DNA of 64,000 bases from Sagittula sp. P11 (GCF_002814095.1 NZ_CP021913.1:3506001-3570000), one strand, 5' to 3'; positions 9,405 through 19,889 are shown, numbered from the stretch's first letter. The notes: generated from the sequence alone by a model not told the origin. A program made the numbers and translations.

Positions 9405-9433
9405 AAAGGGCGCCCCGCGGGGCGCCCTTTTTC
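9405..9433 (+). terminator. Rho-independent terminator of degP
   Basis: 12-base perfect stem AAAGGGCGCCCC / GGGGCGCCCTTT (9405-9416 and 9419-9430), ending in TTTTT. It lies 24 bases after the degP stop and can also act on the convergent proC-like gene because the stem is A-rich on its left side. Confidence 0.9.
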
Positions 9434-9461
9434 GTTGTGTGCCCGGGCCGGGACGTGCCGG

Positions 9462-10229
9462 TCAGCCGATCGTTCGCGCCCGGGCCGTGGCGGCGCGCAG
9501 GCCCTCTGCGATGATCTCCGCGATCCCCGCGTCCTGCATCGCCCGAAGCCCCGCGGCGGTCGTGCCCGCATAGGCGATCATCCCGTCGACATGGGCCTCT
9601 GCCGTGGGCGCGTCATGGGCCAGCATCTCGCCCGCCGACAGGAAGAGCTGCCGCACCGCGCGGTCCGCGACGTCCGGGGTTACCCCTTCGCTTTGCGCGT
9701 GACGGGCCATGGCGCTGGCGAAGAGCGCCACGAAACCGGGCACGGGGCCGGTCATCGCGGTGAAGAGGTCGATGTGCGCCTCGTCCGCGATCTCATCCGT
9801 AACGCCTATGGCGGAGAAGAGGGCGTTTGCCTGCGTACGGTCAGCCTCGGTGATCGCGGCGCTGCCGGTCCACGGCGTGTAGGCAAGGCGCCGGGCGGCG
9901 GCGGGGCTGGACATCGCCCGGACGATACGGGGGCTGCCGGTGATCGCCTCGAGCCGCGCGCGGGTGGCGCCCGCGATCACCGACAGGATCAGCGCGTCCG
10001 GCGCTTGGAGGTCCAGATCGGACAGTGCGGCGGGGGGAATGCAGAGCAGGATGGTCTCGCAGCGCCCGGCAAGGTCGCCGGGGCCGGTCACCTCGATCCC
10101 GGGCAGGGGCGCGCGTCCGCTGCTGTTGGCGAGGAGGAGCCGGTCGGGCGCCAGCCCGGAGTCGAGCCAGCCCTGCGCGATGGCCTGTCCCAGCATGCCG
10201 GTTCCGATCAGTCCGATTGTGCCCTGCAT
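9462..10229 (-). CDS. Pyrroline-5-carboxylate reductase family protein
   Basis: 255 residues. The NAD(P)-binding Rossmann fold is at the very N-terminus (GTIGLIGTGMLGQAIAQG). The middle has the family pattern ILSVIAGATRARLE and RIVRAMSSPAAARR (compare R-x-MPN-P in true ProC, here MSSP). The C-terminal dimer domain has MTGPVPGFVALF, where ProC has SGSGPA, and AYAGTTAAGLRAM near the end. It is therefore a ProC-like imino-acid reductase, but the altered MPN motif makes proline biosynthesis uncertain. Start: ATG at 10229 has GGAGG seven bases upstream; an alternative ATG at 10244 overlaps that SD and was rejected. Confidence 0.8.
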   Translation of the reverse strand: MQGTIGLIGTGMLGQAIAQGWLDSGLAPDRLLLANSSGRAPLPGIEVTGPGDLAGRCETILLCIPPAALSDLDLQAPDALILSVIAGATRARLEAITGSPRIVRAMSSPAAARRLAYTPWTGSAAITEADRTQANALFSAIGVTDEIADEAHIDLFTAMTGPVPGFVALFASAMARHAQSEGVTPDVADRAVRQLFLSAGEMLAHDAPTAEAHVDGMIAYAGTTAAGLRAMQDAGIAEIIAEGLRAATARARTIG

Positions 10230-10307
10230 CGTGGCCTCCGGCATCCAGTCGCCTTCAGACTGCGCGGAACGGGGGCCGCTGCCAAGGGGCCGCTGCGCAA
10301 CGGAGGT

Positions 10308-10868
10308 TCAGATGTCGTCGGGTCCCGAGGCCGCGTCGACGGTGATCAGCCCGAGGCTGCGGGCGGTTTCCAGCGAGAGCTGCGCGCTTTCGAGGCCGCG
10401 TTCCGCCTGATACTTGCGGATCGCGGCGGAGGTCGGCGCGTCGATCCAGCTTGTGACGTTGCCCGCGAAATAGCCGCGCGCCGCCAGCGCCCGCTGCAGC
10501 GAGGCGATGAAGTCCGGGGTCATCTGGTGGCCGCAGACCGCGTCGAAGATCACGTCGCTGCGCGGGCGGACGACCTTGGGCACCGGGGCGCGGCGGTAGA
10601 CGGGCGGGCGCAGCACGGTGCCGTCCGGGGCGATCTCGGCCTGCACGACCTGCACTTCGCCCATGACCTGTTCGTAGACGGCGGGCAGCGTCTCGCGTGC
10701 CTGGCAGCGGCCGTCCGACAGCGCGATCACGGGGGCGGGCAGGGACACCGGCGACAGGGCCACGGGCTGCACGTCTTCCAGCGCGTCGCGAGAGGCGTTC
10801 TCGGACACGCTCGTCGTGCAGGCCGCGGCGAGGACCATCAGGCCCAGGGCGACGGTGAAACGGGTCAT
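10308..10868 (-). CDS. Lipoprotein with peptidoglycan-binding-like domain
   Basis: 186 residues. Residues 1-17 are a lipoprotein signal (MTRFTVALGLMVLAAAC) with Cys17 as the lipidation site. The C-terminal ~75 residues (SDVIFDAVCGHQMTPDFIASLQRALAARGYF...IDAPTSAAIRKYQAERGL) match the peptidoglycan_binding_1 fold: a helix with SLQRALAARG, then the T-x-AIRKYQ motif. Expected to sit in the outer membrane facing the periplasm and touch peptidoglycan. The middle part (VYEQVMGEVQVVQAEIAPDGTVLRPPVYR) is a conserved-looking region of unknown role. Divergent from nothing obvious; separate from proC-like downstream by about 80 bases. Confidence 0.78.
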   Translation of the reverse strand: MTRFTVALGLMVLAAACTTSVSENASRDALEDVQPVALSPVSLPAPVIALSDGRCQARETLPAVYEQVMGEVQVVQAEIAPDGTVLRPPVYRRAPVPKVVRPRSDVIFDAVCGHQMTPDFIASLQRALAARGYFAGNVTSWIDAPTSAAIRKYQAERGLESAQLSLETARSLGLITVDAASGPDDI

Positions 10869-10917
10869 GACTGCTCGGGCCCTCTTGAACGGGGTCGTTG
10901 TCGTGGGCTGTTTATAG

Positions 10918-11867
<950 letters not shown>

Positions 11868-11868
<1 letters not shown>

Positions 11869-12689
11869 TGACCGGGGCGCGCCCGTCCGGCAGCAAGACC
11901 CCTCGGGGGAGCTCGCTTCGGACGGGGGCGCCGCGTCCGCGTCGTGCTGTGTGGTTCGCGGCCGCCCGCGGCGCTGCGGTGATGCTGGCGCTCGTGGCGG
12001 CGTCGCCCGTGGCGTCGGATGCGCTCGGGACCATTCTGGACGCGCGGCTTGAAGAGCCGGTCACGCGCTACGACCACGGCGTTCTGGGAGATGCGGTGGA
12101 GTGGGGCACGCTGCGGCTGTGGGTGGATCGCTGCCCGGCCTGTGCGCGCACGGACGTGCAGGAGACGGTGATCCGCCTGCCCGCAACCCGCGTCTTCGAG
12201 GACGTGGAGGCGCGGCTCATCGGTCTGGATCCGCAGGCGCCCACGGCGGTCATGGTCGTCGAGAGCGATCTGGCGCGCGGCGCCCGTCTGTCGCTTTACA
12301 CCGGCACGGGGCTTCTGGCCGCAACGCCGTTCATCGGACAGACGCACCGCTGGCTTGCGCCGGTCGGGGCGGCGGATCTGGACGGCGACGGCGCGCTGGA
12401 GGTGGCCTATGTCGACCGCCCGCACCTGGCGAAGGTCCTGCGGGTCTGGCGGCTGGAGGGCGACTCGCTGACGGAGGTCGCCGCGCTCGAGAACCTGACC
12501 AACCACCGCATCGGCTGGGACCATATCGCTGGCGGTGTGCGGGATTGCGGCGCAGGGCCGGAGATGGTGCTGGCCTCCGGCGACTGGTCGCGGCTGATGG
12601 CGGTGCGCCTCGATGGCGGTAGCCTGTCGGCGCGGGAGGTCGGGCGTTACGATGCGGCGGCGCTGGAGGCCGCGCTGGCCTGCCGCTGA
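11868..12689 (+). CDS. Exported VCBS/FG-GAP repeat-like protein of unknown function
   Basis: 273 residues, starting at the ATG that overlaps the ferredoxin stop. A basic N-terminus (residues 1-37) precedes a hydrophobic stretch (about 38-50, GAAVMLALVAASPVAS) consistent with export. The body contains an FG-GAP/VCBS calcium-type strand (VGAADLDGDGALEVAYVDR), then a repeat-like YVDRPHLAKVLRVWRLEGDSLTEVA, and AGPEMVLASGDWSRLMAVRLDGG, suggesting a partial beta-propeller. Several cysteines occur (CPACAR). The coupling to a ferredoxin is odd for a periplasmic protein and gives no firm functional clue. An earlier ATG is not available because of the overlap. Confidence 0.65.
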
Positions 12690-12969
12690 GCGGGCAGGAC
12701 GGGGTGGCAGGGGCGGTTGGTCCTGCGGCGGGATGTTACAGGGTCTGCTTTCCGGTGACGCGGGCCTGCCGTGTGCAAGCGCCCTGGCATAGCGTCCGTC
12801 GCGCCGTACCTTGTGGAGCACCGCTCTCGCCGCCTGACGCGCCCGCGCGCCGATCATGCGCCTCACCTGCCCGAAATCTGCGACCGATGTAGGGCGGGGC
12901 TTTGCGCCGCCTGCCTTTGCGCATTTCGGGGCTTAACTTTCCGGGCACGGCGTCTTACGGCTTTTGCCC

Positions 12970-13782
12970 ATGCGAATACTCTTTTTGGGCGATGTGATGG
13001 GCCGCGCCGGGCGGCAGGGGATCGTGGACCGGCTTCCGGGCCTGCGAAAGGACTGGCGGATCGACTTCGTCGTGGTCAATGCCGAGAATGCGACCAACGG
13101 GGCGGGGCTGAACGCCGCCCATGCCAACGCGATCTTCGAGGCGGGTGCGGATGTCATCACGCTGGGGGATCATGCCTTCGACCAGAAGGAGATGCTGACC
13201 CATATCGAAGGCGAGACGCGCATCGTGCGGCCGCTGAACTTTGCCCGGGTGGCCCCGGGGCGGGGGGCCGCGCTCTACAAGGATGCGCGCGGGCGCAAGA
13301 TCCTGGTGGTTCAGGCGCTCGGACAGGTCTTCATGTCGCGCAGCTACGATTCGCCCTTCGGGGCGGTGGACGATGTGCTGAAGCGCCATCCGCTCGGCGG
13401 GCAGGCGCAGGCGATCCTCGTCGACATGCATTGCGAGGCCACCTCCGAGAAGATGGGCATGGGCCATTTCTGCGACGGCCGCGCCAGCATCGTCGTCGGC
13501 ACGCACACCCATGTGCCCACCGGCGACGCCCAGATCCTGCCGGGGGGCACGGCCTTCATGGCGGATGCGGGGATGTGCGGCGACTACAACTCTGTCATCG
13601 GGATGGAGCCGGCAGAGCCGCTTCGCCGCTTCGTCAACGGTATGGCCAAGGGCCGGTTCGAGCCCGCAAGCGGCGAGGCCACGTTGTCCGGCCTCTTCGT
13701 GGAGACTGACGACCGCACCGGCAAGGCCGTCTCCGTCACCATGGTGCGCCAGGGCGGGCGGCTGGCGCAGTCGGGTCCGTAG
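12970..13782 (+). CDS. YmdB-family metallophosphoesterase (TIGR00282)
   Basis: 270 residues, calcineurin-like fold: metal ligands in MRILFLGDVMG (Asp at 8), VVNAENATNG (Glu/Asn), GDHAFD, DMHCEATSEK and GTHTHVPTGD. This order is the TIGR00282/YmdB family; Bacillus YmdB hydrolyses 2',3'-cyclic nucleotides and affects RNA turnover. Cytosolic. The ATG at 12970 directly begins the beta strand; a TTG six bases earlier (12964) would add two residues and cannot be excluded. The next gene follows within 4 bases. Confidence 0.9.
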   Translation: MRILFLGDVMGRAGRQGIVDRLPGLRKDWRIDFVVVNAENATNGAGLNAAHANAIFEAGADVITLGDHAFDQKEMLTHIEGETRIVRPLNFARVAPGRGAALYKDARGRKILVVQALGQVFMSRSYDSPFGAVDDVLKRHPLGGQAQAILVDMHCEATSEKMGMGHFCDGRASIVVGTHTHVPTGDAQILPGGTAFMADAGMCGDYNSVIGMEPAEPLRRFVNGMAKGRFEPASGEATLSGLFVETDDRTGKAVSVTMVRQGGRLAQSGP

Positions 13783-13786
13783 GTTG

Positions 13787-14737
13787 GTGACGGCGCGTTC
13801 CTTGCCTCTTCCGGTTCTGGCGCGCCTCGGGCCGTTCCTTGCGCTTGTGGCCATCGGCGCGGCGTGGGGCGGGACACAACCGCTGTCCAAGATCGCTGTC
13901 TCCGAGGGTTATCGCCACTTCGGCCTGATCTTCTGGCAGACCCTGCTGACCGGGATTTTGCTGGCGGTCATCACGCTTTTGCGGGGGCGGAGCCTGCGGC
14001 TGACGCGGCGCCAGTGGCTGACCTGCGCGGTCATCGCGGTGGTGGGCTCTGTCGTGCCGGGCATCGCCAGCTACCAGGCCATCGCGCATCTGCCGTCGGG
14101 CGTGGTTTCCATGCTGCTGAGTTCGGTGCCGATGATCTCCCTGCCGATCGCGCTGGCGCTTGGGCAGGACAGCTTTCGCCCGGTCCGTCTCCTCGGGCTC
14201 GTGCTGGGGCTGACCGGGGTGGCGCTCCTCGTCCTGCCGGAGGGCGGGCTGAGGGGCGACGTATCGGTCTTCTGGGTGGCGGTCGCGCTGGTGTCGTCGG
14301 TCTGCTACGCCTTCGAGGCGAACATCGTGGCGCGCTGGGGCACGCCGGGGCTGGACCCGGTGCAGGTGCTGGCGGGCGCGTCACTGATCGGCGCGGCGAT
14401 CTCCCTGCCGCTGGCGCTGGGGACCGGCCAGTTCATTTCGCCGCCCTGGCCGCTGGGGGCGCCGGACCGCGCACTGCTGGCCAGCACGCTCCTGCACGCG
14501 GGCGCGTACACCGGTTACGTGGCACTTGTCGGTTTGGCAGGCAGTGTCTTCGCCGCGCAGGTGAGTTATCTTGTCACGCTCTTCGGGGTGACCTGGGCCA
14601 TGCTCTTCCTCGGAGAGGGCTATTCCGGCTGGTTCTGGGCCGCACTTGCGGTGATGCTTCTGGGCATGGCTCTTGTGCAGCCGCGCCCCAAGACGCTTGT
14701 ACCCGACGTGACGCTCCGTCAAAATGCGACGGGTTGA
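13787..14737 (+). CDS. EamA/DMT-family permease
   Basis: About 316 residues with ten predicted membrane helices in two five-helix EamA halves; the second begins around FWVAVALVSSVCYAFEANIVA. Members export amino acids or small metabolites; the substrate here is unknown. The only plausible starts are GTG 13787 or TTG 13784, 1-4 bases after the ymdB-like stop, so the two genes are transcribed and probably translated together. No ATG exists near the first helix (PVLARLGPFLALVAIGAAWGG). Confidence 0.85.
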   Translation: MTARSLPLPVLARLGPFLALVAIGAAWGGTQPLSKIAVSEGYRHFGLIFWQTLLTGILLAVITLLRGRSLRLTRRQWLTCAVIAVVGSVVPGIASYQAIAHLPSGVVSMLLSSVPMISLPIALALGQDSFRPVRLLGLVLGLTGVALLVLPEGGLRGDVSVFWVAVALVSSVCYAFEANIVARWGTPGLDPVQVLAGASLIGAAISLPLALGTGQFISPPWPLGAPDRALLASTLLHAGAYTGYVALVGLAGSVFAAQVSYLVTLFGVTWAMLFLGEGYSGWFWAALAVMLLGMALVQPRPKTLVPDVTLRQNATG

Positions 14738-14769
14738 GGATCGGCTGACACAAGAGCAAGGGGCCGGCG

Positions 14770-16548
14770 ATGCAGTGGATCGAGTTGAGTCAGGAGGCGC
14801 AGGCCTGGGCGACCCTCGCGGTCGTCGTGGCGATGTTCGTGCTCTTCGTGCGCGAGACGTACCCGACGGAGGTTACGGCAATCGGCGGCGTCGCGGCGCT
14901 GCTGTTGCTGGGCGCGCTGCCCTATGACGCGGCGCTGAGCGTCCTGTCGAACCCCGCGCCCTGGACCATCGCCGCGATGTTCGTCGTCATGGGGGCGCTG
15001 GTGCGCACCGGGGCGCTCGATGCCTTCACGGGTTATGCGCAGGCGCAGGTGGCCAAGCGGCCGAAACAGGCGATGGCGGCCATCCTCGGGGTGGTGGTGC
15101 TGGCCTCGGCGGTGATGAACAACACACCGGTGGTGGTGGTCATGCTGCCGGTCTTCGTCCAGATCGCCAAGGTCATGGACATCGCCCCCTCCAAGCTGCT
15201 GATCCCGCTGAGTTATGCCGCCATGATGGGCGGCACGCTGACGCTGATCGGGACCTCGACCAACCTTCTGGTGGACGGTGTGGCGCGGTCGCAGGGGCTG
15301 GAGCCCTTCACCATCTTCGAGGTCACCCCGCTGGCGCTGATCCTTGTCGCGGCGGGCATGCTCTACCTGTTCTTCGTCGCGCCGTTGCTGCTGCCCGACC
15401 GGATGAGCATGGCGGGAATGCTGTCGGACCGCTCGCGCATGAAGTTCTTCACCGAGGCGGTCATTCCGCCCGACAGCAACCTCATCGGCCGCGAAGTGCT
15501 GGGTGTGCAGCTGTTCAAGCGGGAAGGCGTCCGGCTGGTCGACGTGATCCGCGGCGACGAATCGCTGCGCCGCAACCTCGACGGCGTGTTGCTGGAAGTC
15601 GGCGACCGGGTCGTCCTGCGCACTCCCATGGCCGAGCTTCTGTCGCTTCAGAGCAACAAGTCGCTGAAGCGGCTGGACCAGGTTTCTGCCAAGGAGACGA
15701 CCACGGTCGAGGTGCTGATTTCACCCGGGTGCAAGATGGTCGGGCGTTCGCTGGGCGGTCTGCGCCTGCGCCGCCGGTTCGGGGTCTACCCGTTGGCGGT
15801 GCACCGGCGGAACCAGAACATCGGGCGGCAGCTTGACGAACTGGTGGTGCGCGTGGGTGACACGTTGCTGCTGGAAGGCAGTGCCGAGGACATCAAGCGG
15901 CTGGCGGACGAGATGGGGCTGGTCGATGTGGCGCATCCGTCGGCGCGCGCGTTCCGGCGCGGCCATGCCCCCATCGCGCTGGTGGCCCTGACCGGCATCG
16001 TGGTGCTGGCGGCCTTCGGCCTTGCGCCGATCCTTGCGCTGGCGGTGCTGGCGGTGGCGCTGGTCCTGCTGAGCCGCTGCATCGACGCGGACGAGGCGTT
16101 TTCCTACGTGGAAGGCCAGCTTCTGGCGCTGATCTTCGCCATGCTGGCGGTCGGCGCGGCGCTGGAGCATTCCGGCGCCGTCCGGATGATTGTCGGAGCC
16201 GTCGCGCCCTACGTCGAGCAGCTTCCGGCGTGGGCCGTGGTCTGGGCGGTCTACCTGATGACCAGCCTGCTGACGGAAAGCGTGTCCAACAACGCGGTTG
16301 CGGTGGTGATGACGCCCATTGCCGTGACGCTGGGCACCGCCATCGGGGTCGATCCGCGCCCGCTGGTGGTGGCGGTGATGATCGCGGCCAGCCTCAGCTT
16401 CGCGACGCCCATCGGCTACCAGACCAACACGCTGGTCTACGGTCCGGGCGGCTACAAGTTCACCGACTTCATCCGCGTGGGCCTGCCGCTGAACCTCGGG
16501 CTCGGCGCGCTGGCGGCGCTGTTCATTCCGATGTTCTGGACGCTCTGA
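14770..16548 (+). CDS. SLC13-family sodium/anion permease with two RCK_C domains
   Basis: 592 residues. About 11-12 membrane helices are split by a large cytoplasmic insert (about 205-395) holding two TrkA-C (RCK_C) regulatory domains: MKFFTEAVIPPDSNLIG...LRTPMAELL and TVEVLISPGCKMVGRSLGG...LLLEGSAEDIKRLADE. The transport part has the paired motifs LIGTSTNLLVDG and the mirror SVSNNAVAVVMTPIA, plus FATPIGYQTNTLVYG, typical of SLC13/DASS transporters. Substrates in this family are sulfate, dicarboxylates or similar anions; not assignable here. It follows the DMT permease by 32 bases and is convergent with the next gene (6 bases apart). Confidence 0.9.
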   Translation: MQWIELSQEAQAWATLAVVVAMFVLFVRETYPTEVTAIGGVAALLLLGALPYDAALSVLSNPAPWTIAAMFVVMGALVRTGALDAFTGYAQAQVAKRPKQAMAAILGVVVLASAVMNNTPVVVVMLPVFVQIAKVMDIAPSKLLIPLSYAAMMGGTLTLIGTSTNLLVDGVARSQGLEPFTIFEVTPLALILVAAGMLYLFFVAPLLLPDRMSMAGMLSDRSRMKFFTEAVIPPDSNLIGREVLGVQLFKREGVRLVDVIRGDESLRRNLDGVLLEVGDRVVLRTPMAELLSLQSNKSLKRLDQVSAKETTTVEVLISPGCKMVGRSLGGLRLRRRFGVYPLAVHRRNQNIGRQLDELVVRVGDTLLLEGSAEDIKRLADEMGLVDVAHPSARAFRRGHAPIALVALTGIVVLAAFGLAPILALAVLAVALVLLSRCIDADEAFSYVEGQLLALIFAMLAVGAALEHSGAVRMIVGAVAPYVEQLPAWAVVWAVYLMTSLLTESVSNNAVAVVMTPIAVTLGTAIGVDPRPLVVAVMIAASLSFATPIGYQTNTLVYGPGGYKFTDFIRVGLPLNLGLGALAALFIPMFWTL

Positions 16549-16554
16549 GGCGCG

Positions 16555-17289
16555 TCAGGCGTAGCGGCTGACGAAGGCCTGCAGCAGGCGTTCCGGCTGC
16601 GTCACGTCCGCCTCGCGGCACATGGCGATCAGGTCGTCCGCCTGTTCGGGTGCGAAATAGCCCTTGTGCCGGTAGATGCGGATGCGCGTCTCGAACCCTT
16701 CGGCGTCCGCCTCCGGGTGGAACTGCGTGGCATAGACGTTCTGCCCGAAGCGGATCATCTGGTAGGGGCAGGGGCCGGAGGACAGGAGGTGCACGGCGCC
16801 CTTCGGCAGGTACTGCACCGCCTCCTTGTGGCCGACGAAGGCATCGAACTGCGTGGGCAGGGCGCCGGTCAGCGGATCGCGGCGGCCGTCGTCGGTCAGG
16901 TGGCAGGTCACCGCCCCCACCGGCTCCCCGAACCGGGCCTTGGAGACTTCGGCGCCCAGGTGATGGGCGAGGATGCCGATCCCGTAGCAGCAACCCATGA
17001 AGGGGATGTCGGCGCCGGTGATCTTCGGCATGAGCGAGAGGCAGGCGGCTTCGATGCGCGCCTCCACCGGGTCCTTGTCCTCGGGCGCGTCGGACACGCA
17101 GCCCGGCCCGCCGCCGACGATCACGCCGGCATAATCCGCCGGGTCAAGGTCATCGGGCAGATCCTCGCGGTCGAGGCGGATGCGGTGCACCTGGCCCTCC
17201 GCAAGGCCGCCCTTGTCGAGGAAGGCGTGGTATTCGTCGTCGCTGGCTTCGGTTTCCGGGCGCAGCTGGAGGAGGAGGAATCGGGCCAT
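16555..17289 (-). CDS. Class I glutamine amidotransferase-like protein
   Basis: 244 residues. Nucleophile elbow MGCCYGIG with Cys101 in the GxCxG motif, and the His-x-Glu pair in ATQFHPEAD near residue 190, so the catalytic triad is complete. The N-terminal half has the GATase strand GVIVGGGPGCVSD. Length and layout match the stand-alone GMP-synthase-like amidotransferase family (glutamine amidotransferase or gamma-glutamyl hydrolase type), not GuaA itself, since no synthetase domain follows. Start at 17289 begins directly with MARFLLLQL; the longer frame back to 17400 overlaps the yebC promoter region and was rejected. Confidence 0.85.
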   Translation of the reverse strand: MARFLLLQLRPETEASDDEYHAFLDKGGLAEGQVHRIRLDREDLPDDLDPADYAGVIVGGGPGCVSDAPEDKDPVEARIEAACLSLMPKITGADIPFMGCCYGIGILAHHLGAEVSKARFGEPVGAVTCHLTDDGRRDPLTGALPTQFDAFVGHKEAVQYLPKGAVHLLSSGPCPYQMIRFGQNVYATQFHPEADAEGFETRIRIYRHKGYFAPEQADDLIAMCREADVTQPERLLQAFVSRYA

Positions 17290-17402
17290 GCCGTCGGGCT
17301 TAAGCGCGGGCGTCACCGGGCGCAATGGCCGTCCTTGGCAAGGCGCCGGGCATGGCTTATAGAGGCGCGAATTTCGAACAGTCGGGAACGAGAGGCACAA
17401 TC

Positions 17403-18149
17403 ATGGCCGGCCATTCCAAATGGGCAAACATCCAGCACCGCAAGGGCCGTCAGGACAAGCTGCGGGCCAAGGTCTTTTCCAAGCTCTCCAAGGAGATCAC
17501 CATCGCTGCAAAGATGGGTGATCCGGACCCGGACAAGAACCCGCGCCTGCGTCTGGCGGTGAAGGAAGCCCGCGGGCAGTCCATGCCCAAGGACAACATC
17601 GAGCGCGCGATCAAGAAGGCGGTGGGCGGCGATGCCGAGGATTACGAGGAAATCCGCTACGAGGGCTACGGCCCGAACGGCGTGGCGGTGATCGTCGAGA
17701 CGATGACCGACAACCGCAACCGCACTGCATCGAACGTGCGGTCGCTGTTCTCGAAGAACGGCGGCAACCTGGGCGAGACCGGCTCTGTCGGGTTCATGTT
17801 CGAGCGCAAGGGCGAGATCGTCTACCCGGCCTCTGCCGGCGATGCGGACGACGTCATGATGGCGGCGATCGAGGCCGGGGCGGAAGACGTGGAATCGTCC
17901 GAGGACGGGCACGTGATCTACTGCGCCGACACCGACCTGAACGACGTGGCCAGCGCACTGGAAACCGCTCTTGGCGAATCCGAGTCGACGAAGCTGGTGT
18001 GGAAGCCGACGACCACCACCGAGCTCGACCTCGACGGGATGAATTCGCTGATGAAGCTGGTCGATGCGCTGGAAGAGGACGACGATGTGCAGCGCGTCAC
18101 CACCAACTTCGAGGCCTCCGACGAGGTCATGGAACAGCTCGACGCCTGA
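17403..18149 (+). CDS. YebC/PmpR family protein
   Basis: 248 residues, recognised from the N-terminus [18 protein letters not shown], the [26 protein letters not shown] block and [11 protein letters not shown]. YebC-type proteins act as transcriptional regulators in some bacteria and, in the YebC2/TACO1 group, as translation factors that help ribosomes through proline-rich stretches. Which role applies here is not shown by the sequence. SD GAGAGG is 10 bases before ATG 17403. Divergent from the glutamine amidotransferase. Confidence 0.95.
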   Translation: MAGHSKWANIQHRKGRQDKLRAKVFSKLSKEITIAAKMGDPDPDKNPRLRLAVKEARGQSMPKDNIERAIKKAVGGDAEDYEEIRYEGYGPNGVAVIVETMTDNRNRTASNVRSLFSKNGGNLGETGSVGFMFERKGEIVYPASAGDADDVMMAAIEAGAEDVESSEDGHVIYCADTDLNDVASALETALGESESTKLVWKPTTTTELDLDGMNSLMKLVDALEEDDDVQRVTTNFEASDEVMEQLDA

Positions 18150-18177
18150 TCCTTCGGGGATCTTCCGGGGATTACGG

Positions 18178-18201
18178 CGCGCGCAGGTCATCCTGCGCGC
18201 G
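18178..18201. terminator. Candidate bidirectional terminator hairpin
   Basis: Ten-base perfect stem CGCGCGCAGG / CCTGCGCGCG with TCAT loop, placed between the convergent yebC and lysG genes. There is no true T-run on either side, so termination would be weak or Rho-assisted. Confidence 0.55.
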
Positions 18202-18210
18202 TCTGTCGTT

Positions 18211-19083
18211 TCAGGGCATGGGCAGCAGCGCCTCGCCCGCCGCACGGCGCAGCGCCCGTGTCAGGGGGCGGATCGCCGGTGCGGTGATGCTGCGCACCTG
18301 CCAGTACAGCGGCACGTCGCGCGGACGGTCGGGCGCCATGGCGACCAGTTCGCCGCTCTCCAGCAGGGCCGCCACCAGCGGCAGAGGGTTGAGACCCCAG
18401 CCAAGGCCGCAGCGCGCCGCCTCCACGAAGCCGTGGGTAGAGGGCAGGTGATGCGTCGGCGGCGACAGCGGGCGGCCGTTGAGGTCTGCCAGCCAGCGCC
18501 GTTGCAGCACGTCCTTGCCGGAATAATCGAGCATCGGCGCCTTGGTCAGTGCGTCCTCTGTCAGCCCATCGGCGAAATGCCGGTCGCGGAAGGCGGGCGA
18601 GCAGGTGGCGATGTAGCGCATGACACCCAGCGGAACCGCATCGCAGCCCTGCACCGGCTGCGCGCGGGAGGTGATGGCGGCGGTCACGTCGCCGTCCCTG
18701 AGGCGCCGGTCCGAGACGGATTCGTCCTCGATGGCAATGTCGTAGAGGAAATCGGTGCGCGCCAGCGCGGGAATCGCCCAGGTGTCAAGGCTGTCGGCGT
18801 TCAGCGCGATGCGCAGCCGCGCCTGCGCCGCGCGCCCGAGGTCCCGGGCCAGCGCGGCGTCCAGCAGGGCGCATTCGCGTGCGTGACGGGCTAGCCGTGC
18901 GCCGGTCTCGGTCGCGCTGGCGGGGGATTGCCGCAGGACGAGCGGCGCGCCGACGCGATCCTCAAGCGCCCGGATACGCTGTGAAATCGCCGATGGCGTG
19001 ACGTTGAGTTCGGCAGCGGCGGCCTCGAACGCGCCAAGCCGCAGGACCGCTTCGAGTGCCGAGAGTTGCGCCGGGTCGTACAT
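18211..19083 (-). CDS. lysG: LysR-family regulator, ArgP/LysG type
   Basis: 290 residues: N-terminal winged helix-turn-helix (LGAFEAAAAELNVTPSAISQRIRALEDRVGAPLV, about 14-48) and a LysR effector domain. The ArgP/LysG subgroup is indicated by the HTH wording and by the divergent lysE gene 98 bases away, the classic pair in which the regulator activates the exporter in response to lysine or arginine. The start at 19083 (MYDPAQLSALEAV) matches family starts; an ATG 18 bases upstream has no support. Confidence 0.9.
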   Translation of the reverse strand: MYDPAQLSALEAVLRLGAFEAAAAELNVTPSAISQRIRALEDRVGAPLVLRQSPASATETGARLARHARECALLDAALARDLGRAAQARLRIALNADSLDTWAIPALARTDFLYDIAIEDESVSDRRLRDGDVTAAITSRAQPVQGCDAVPLGVMRYIATCSPAFRDRHFADGLTEDALTKAPMLDYSGKDVLQRRWLADLNGRPLSPPTHHLPSTHGFVEAARCGLGWGLNPLPLVAALLESGELVAMAPDRPRDVPLYWQVRSITAPAIRPLTRALRRAAGEALLPMP

Positions 19084-19104
19084 TGGGCCTCTGATTAGCA
19101 ATGC

Positions 19105-19117
19105 TTCATCAGATGAA
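19105..19117. promoter_or_regulatory. Inverted repeat in the lysG-lysE intergenic region
   Basis: TTCATC-A-GATGAA is a perfect 6-base inverted repeat in the 98-base gap between the divergent genes. With its flanks it fits the T-N11-A dyad bound by LysR-type regulators, so it is a candidate LysG operator for both autorepression and lysE activation. Confidence 0.5.
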
Positions 19118-19181
19118 ACTGGATTAACTCGCCTTCACTGGCAACCCGCGGTAGTCCGTAGACGAACCGAAGGAGGTCCGG

Positions 19182-19775
19182 ATGGACGCGGCACTGGCGG
19201 GCTTTGCCCTTGGATTTTCCCTGATCCTCGCGATTGGCGCGCAGAACGCCTTTGTCCTGCGGCAAGGGCTGCGCGGGGCGCATGTGCTGCCGGTGGTGCT
19301 GGTCTGCGCGCTGTCCGACGCGGTGCTGATCGCCGCGGGTGTGCTGGGGTTCGGGGCGTTGGCAAGGGCAGTGCCCGGACTGGAATGGGGTATGCGGATC
19401 TTCGGGGCCATTTTCCTGACATGGTACGGCATCCGGACTTTGCTGTCCGCATGGCGGGGCGGTGCGGCGCTTTGTGCGGGCGAGGGCGCGCAGAGCCTGA
19501 AGGCCGCGGTCCTGGCCTGCCTCGCCTTCACCTGGCTCAACCCGCATGTCTACCTCGACACGGTGGTGCTGGTGGGGTCGGTCTCGGCGCAATATGCGGA
19601 CCGGGTGGCGTTTGCGGCTGGGGCGATGGTGGCCAGCTTCGTCTTCTTCTTCGGACTGGGTTACGGCGCGCGCAGCCTTGCGCCGTGGTTCGCCCGGCCC
19701 TCCGCCTGGCGGATACTTGACCTGGTGGTGGGCACGACCATGCTAATTATCGCGGTGTCGCTGCTGATGGGCTGA
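19182..19775 (+). CDS. lysE: LysE/ArgO-family basic amino acid exporter
   Basis: 197 residues with five to six membrane helices. Family markers are the first helix with LILAIGAQNAFVLRQGLRGAHV and the central FTWLNPHVYLDTVVLVG. LysE/ArgO proteins export lysine or arginine. ATG 19182 is preceded by a perfect AAGGAGG at 19170-19176. Its divergent neighbour is the lysG-type regulator. Confidence 0.95.
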   Translation: MDAALAGFALGFSLILAIGAQNAFVLRQGLRGAHVLPVVLVCALSDAVLIAAGVLGFGALARAVPGLEWGMRIFGAIFLTWYGIRTLLSAWRGGAALCAGEGAQSLKAAVLACLAFTWLNPHVYLDTVVLVGSVSAQYADRVAFAAGAMVASFVFFFGLGYGARSLAPWFARPSAWRILDLVVGTTMLIIAVSLLMG

Positions 19776-19889
19776 GCGGGGAGGCGGTCCGTGGCACGGC
19801 AGCGTTTCTCCGCGCTGGCCCGCTGGGGACCAGGGCGAGGGTCCTTTGCAACGCCTCGCCGCCTCCGTCGGTAAGCCCTTGCGTCAGGC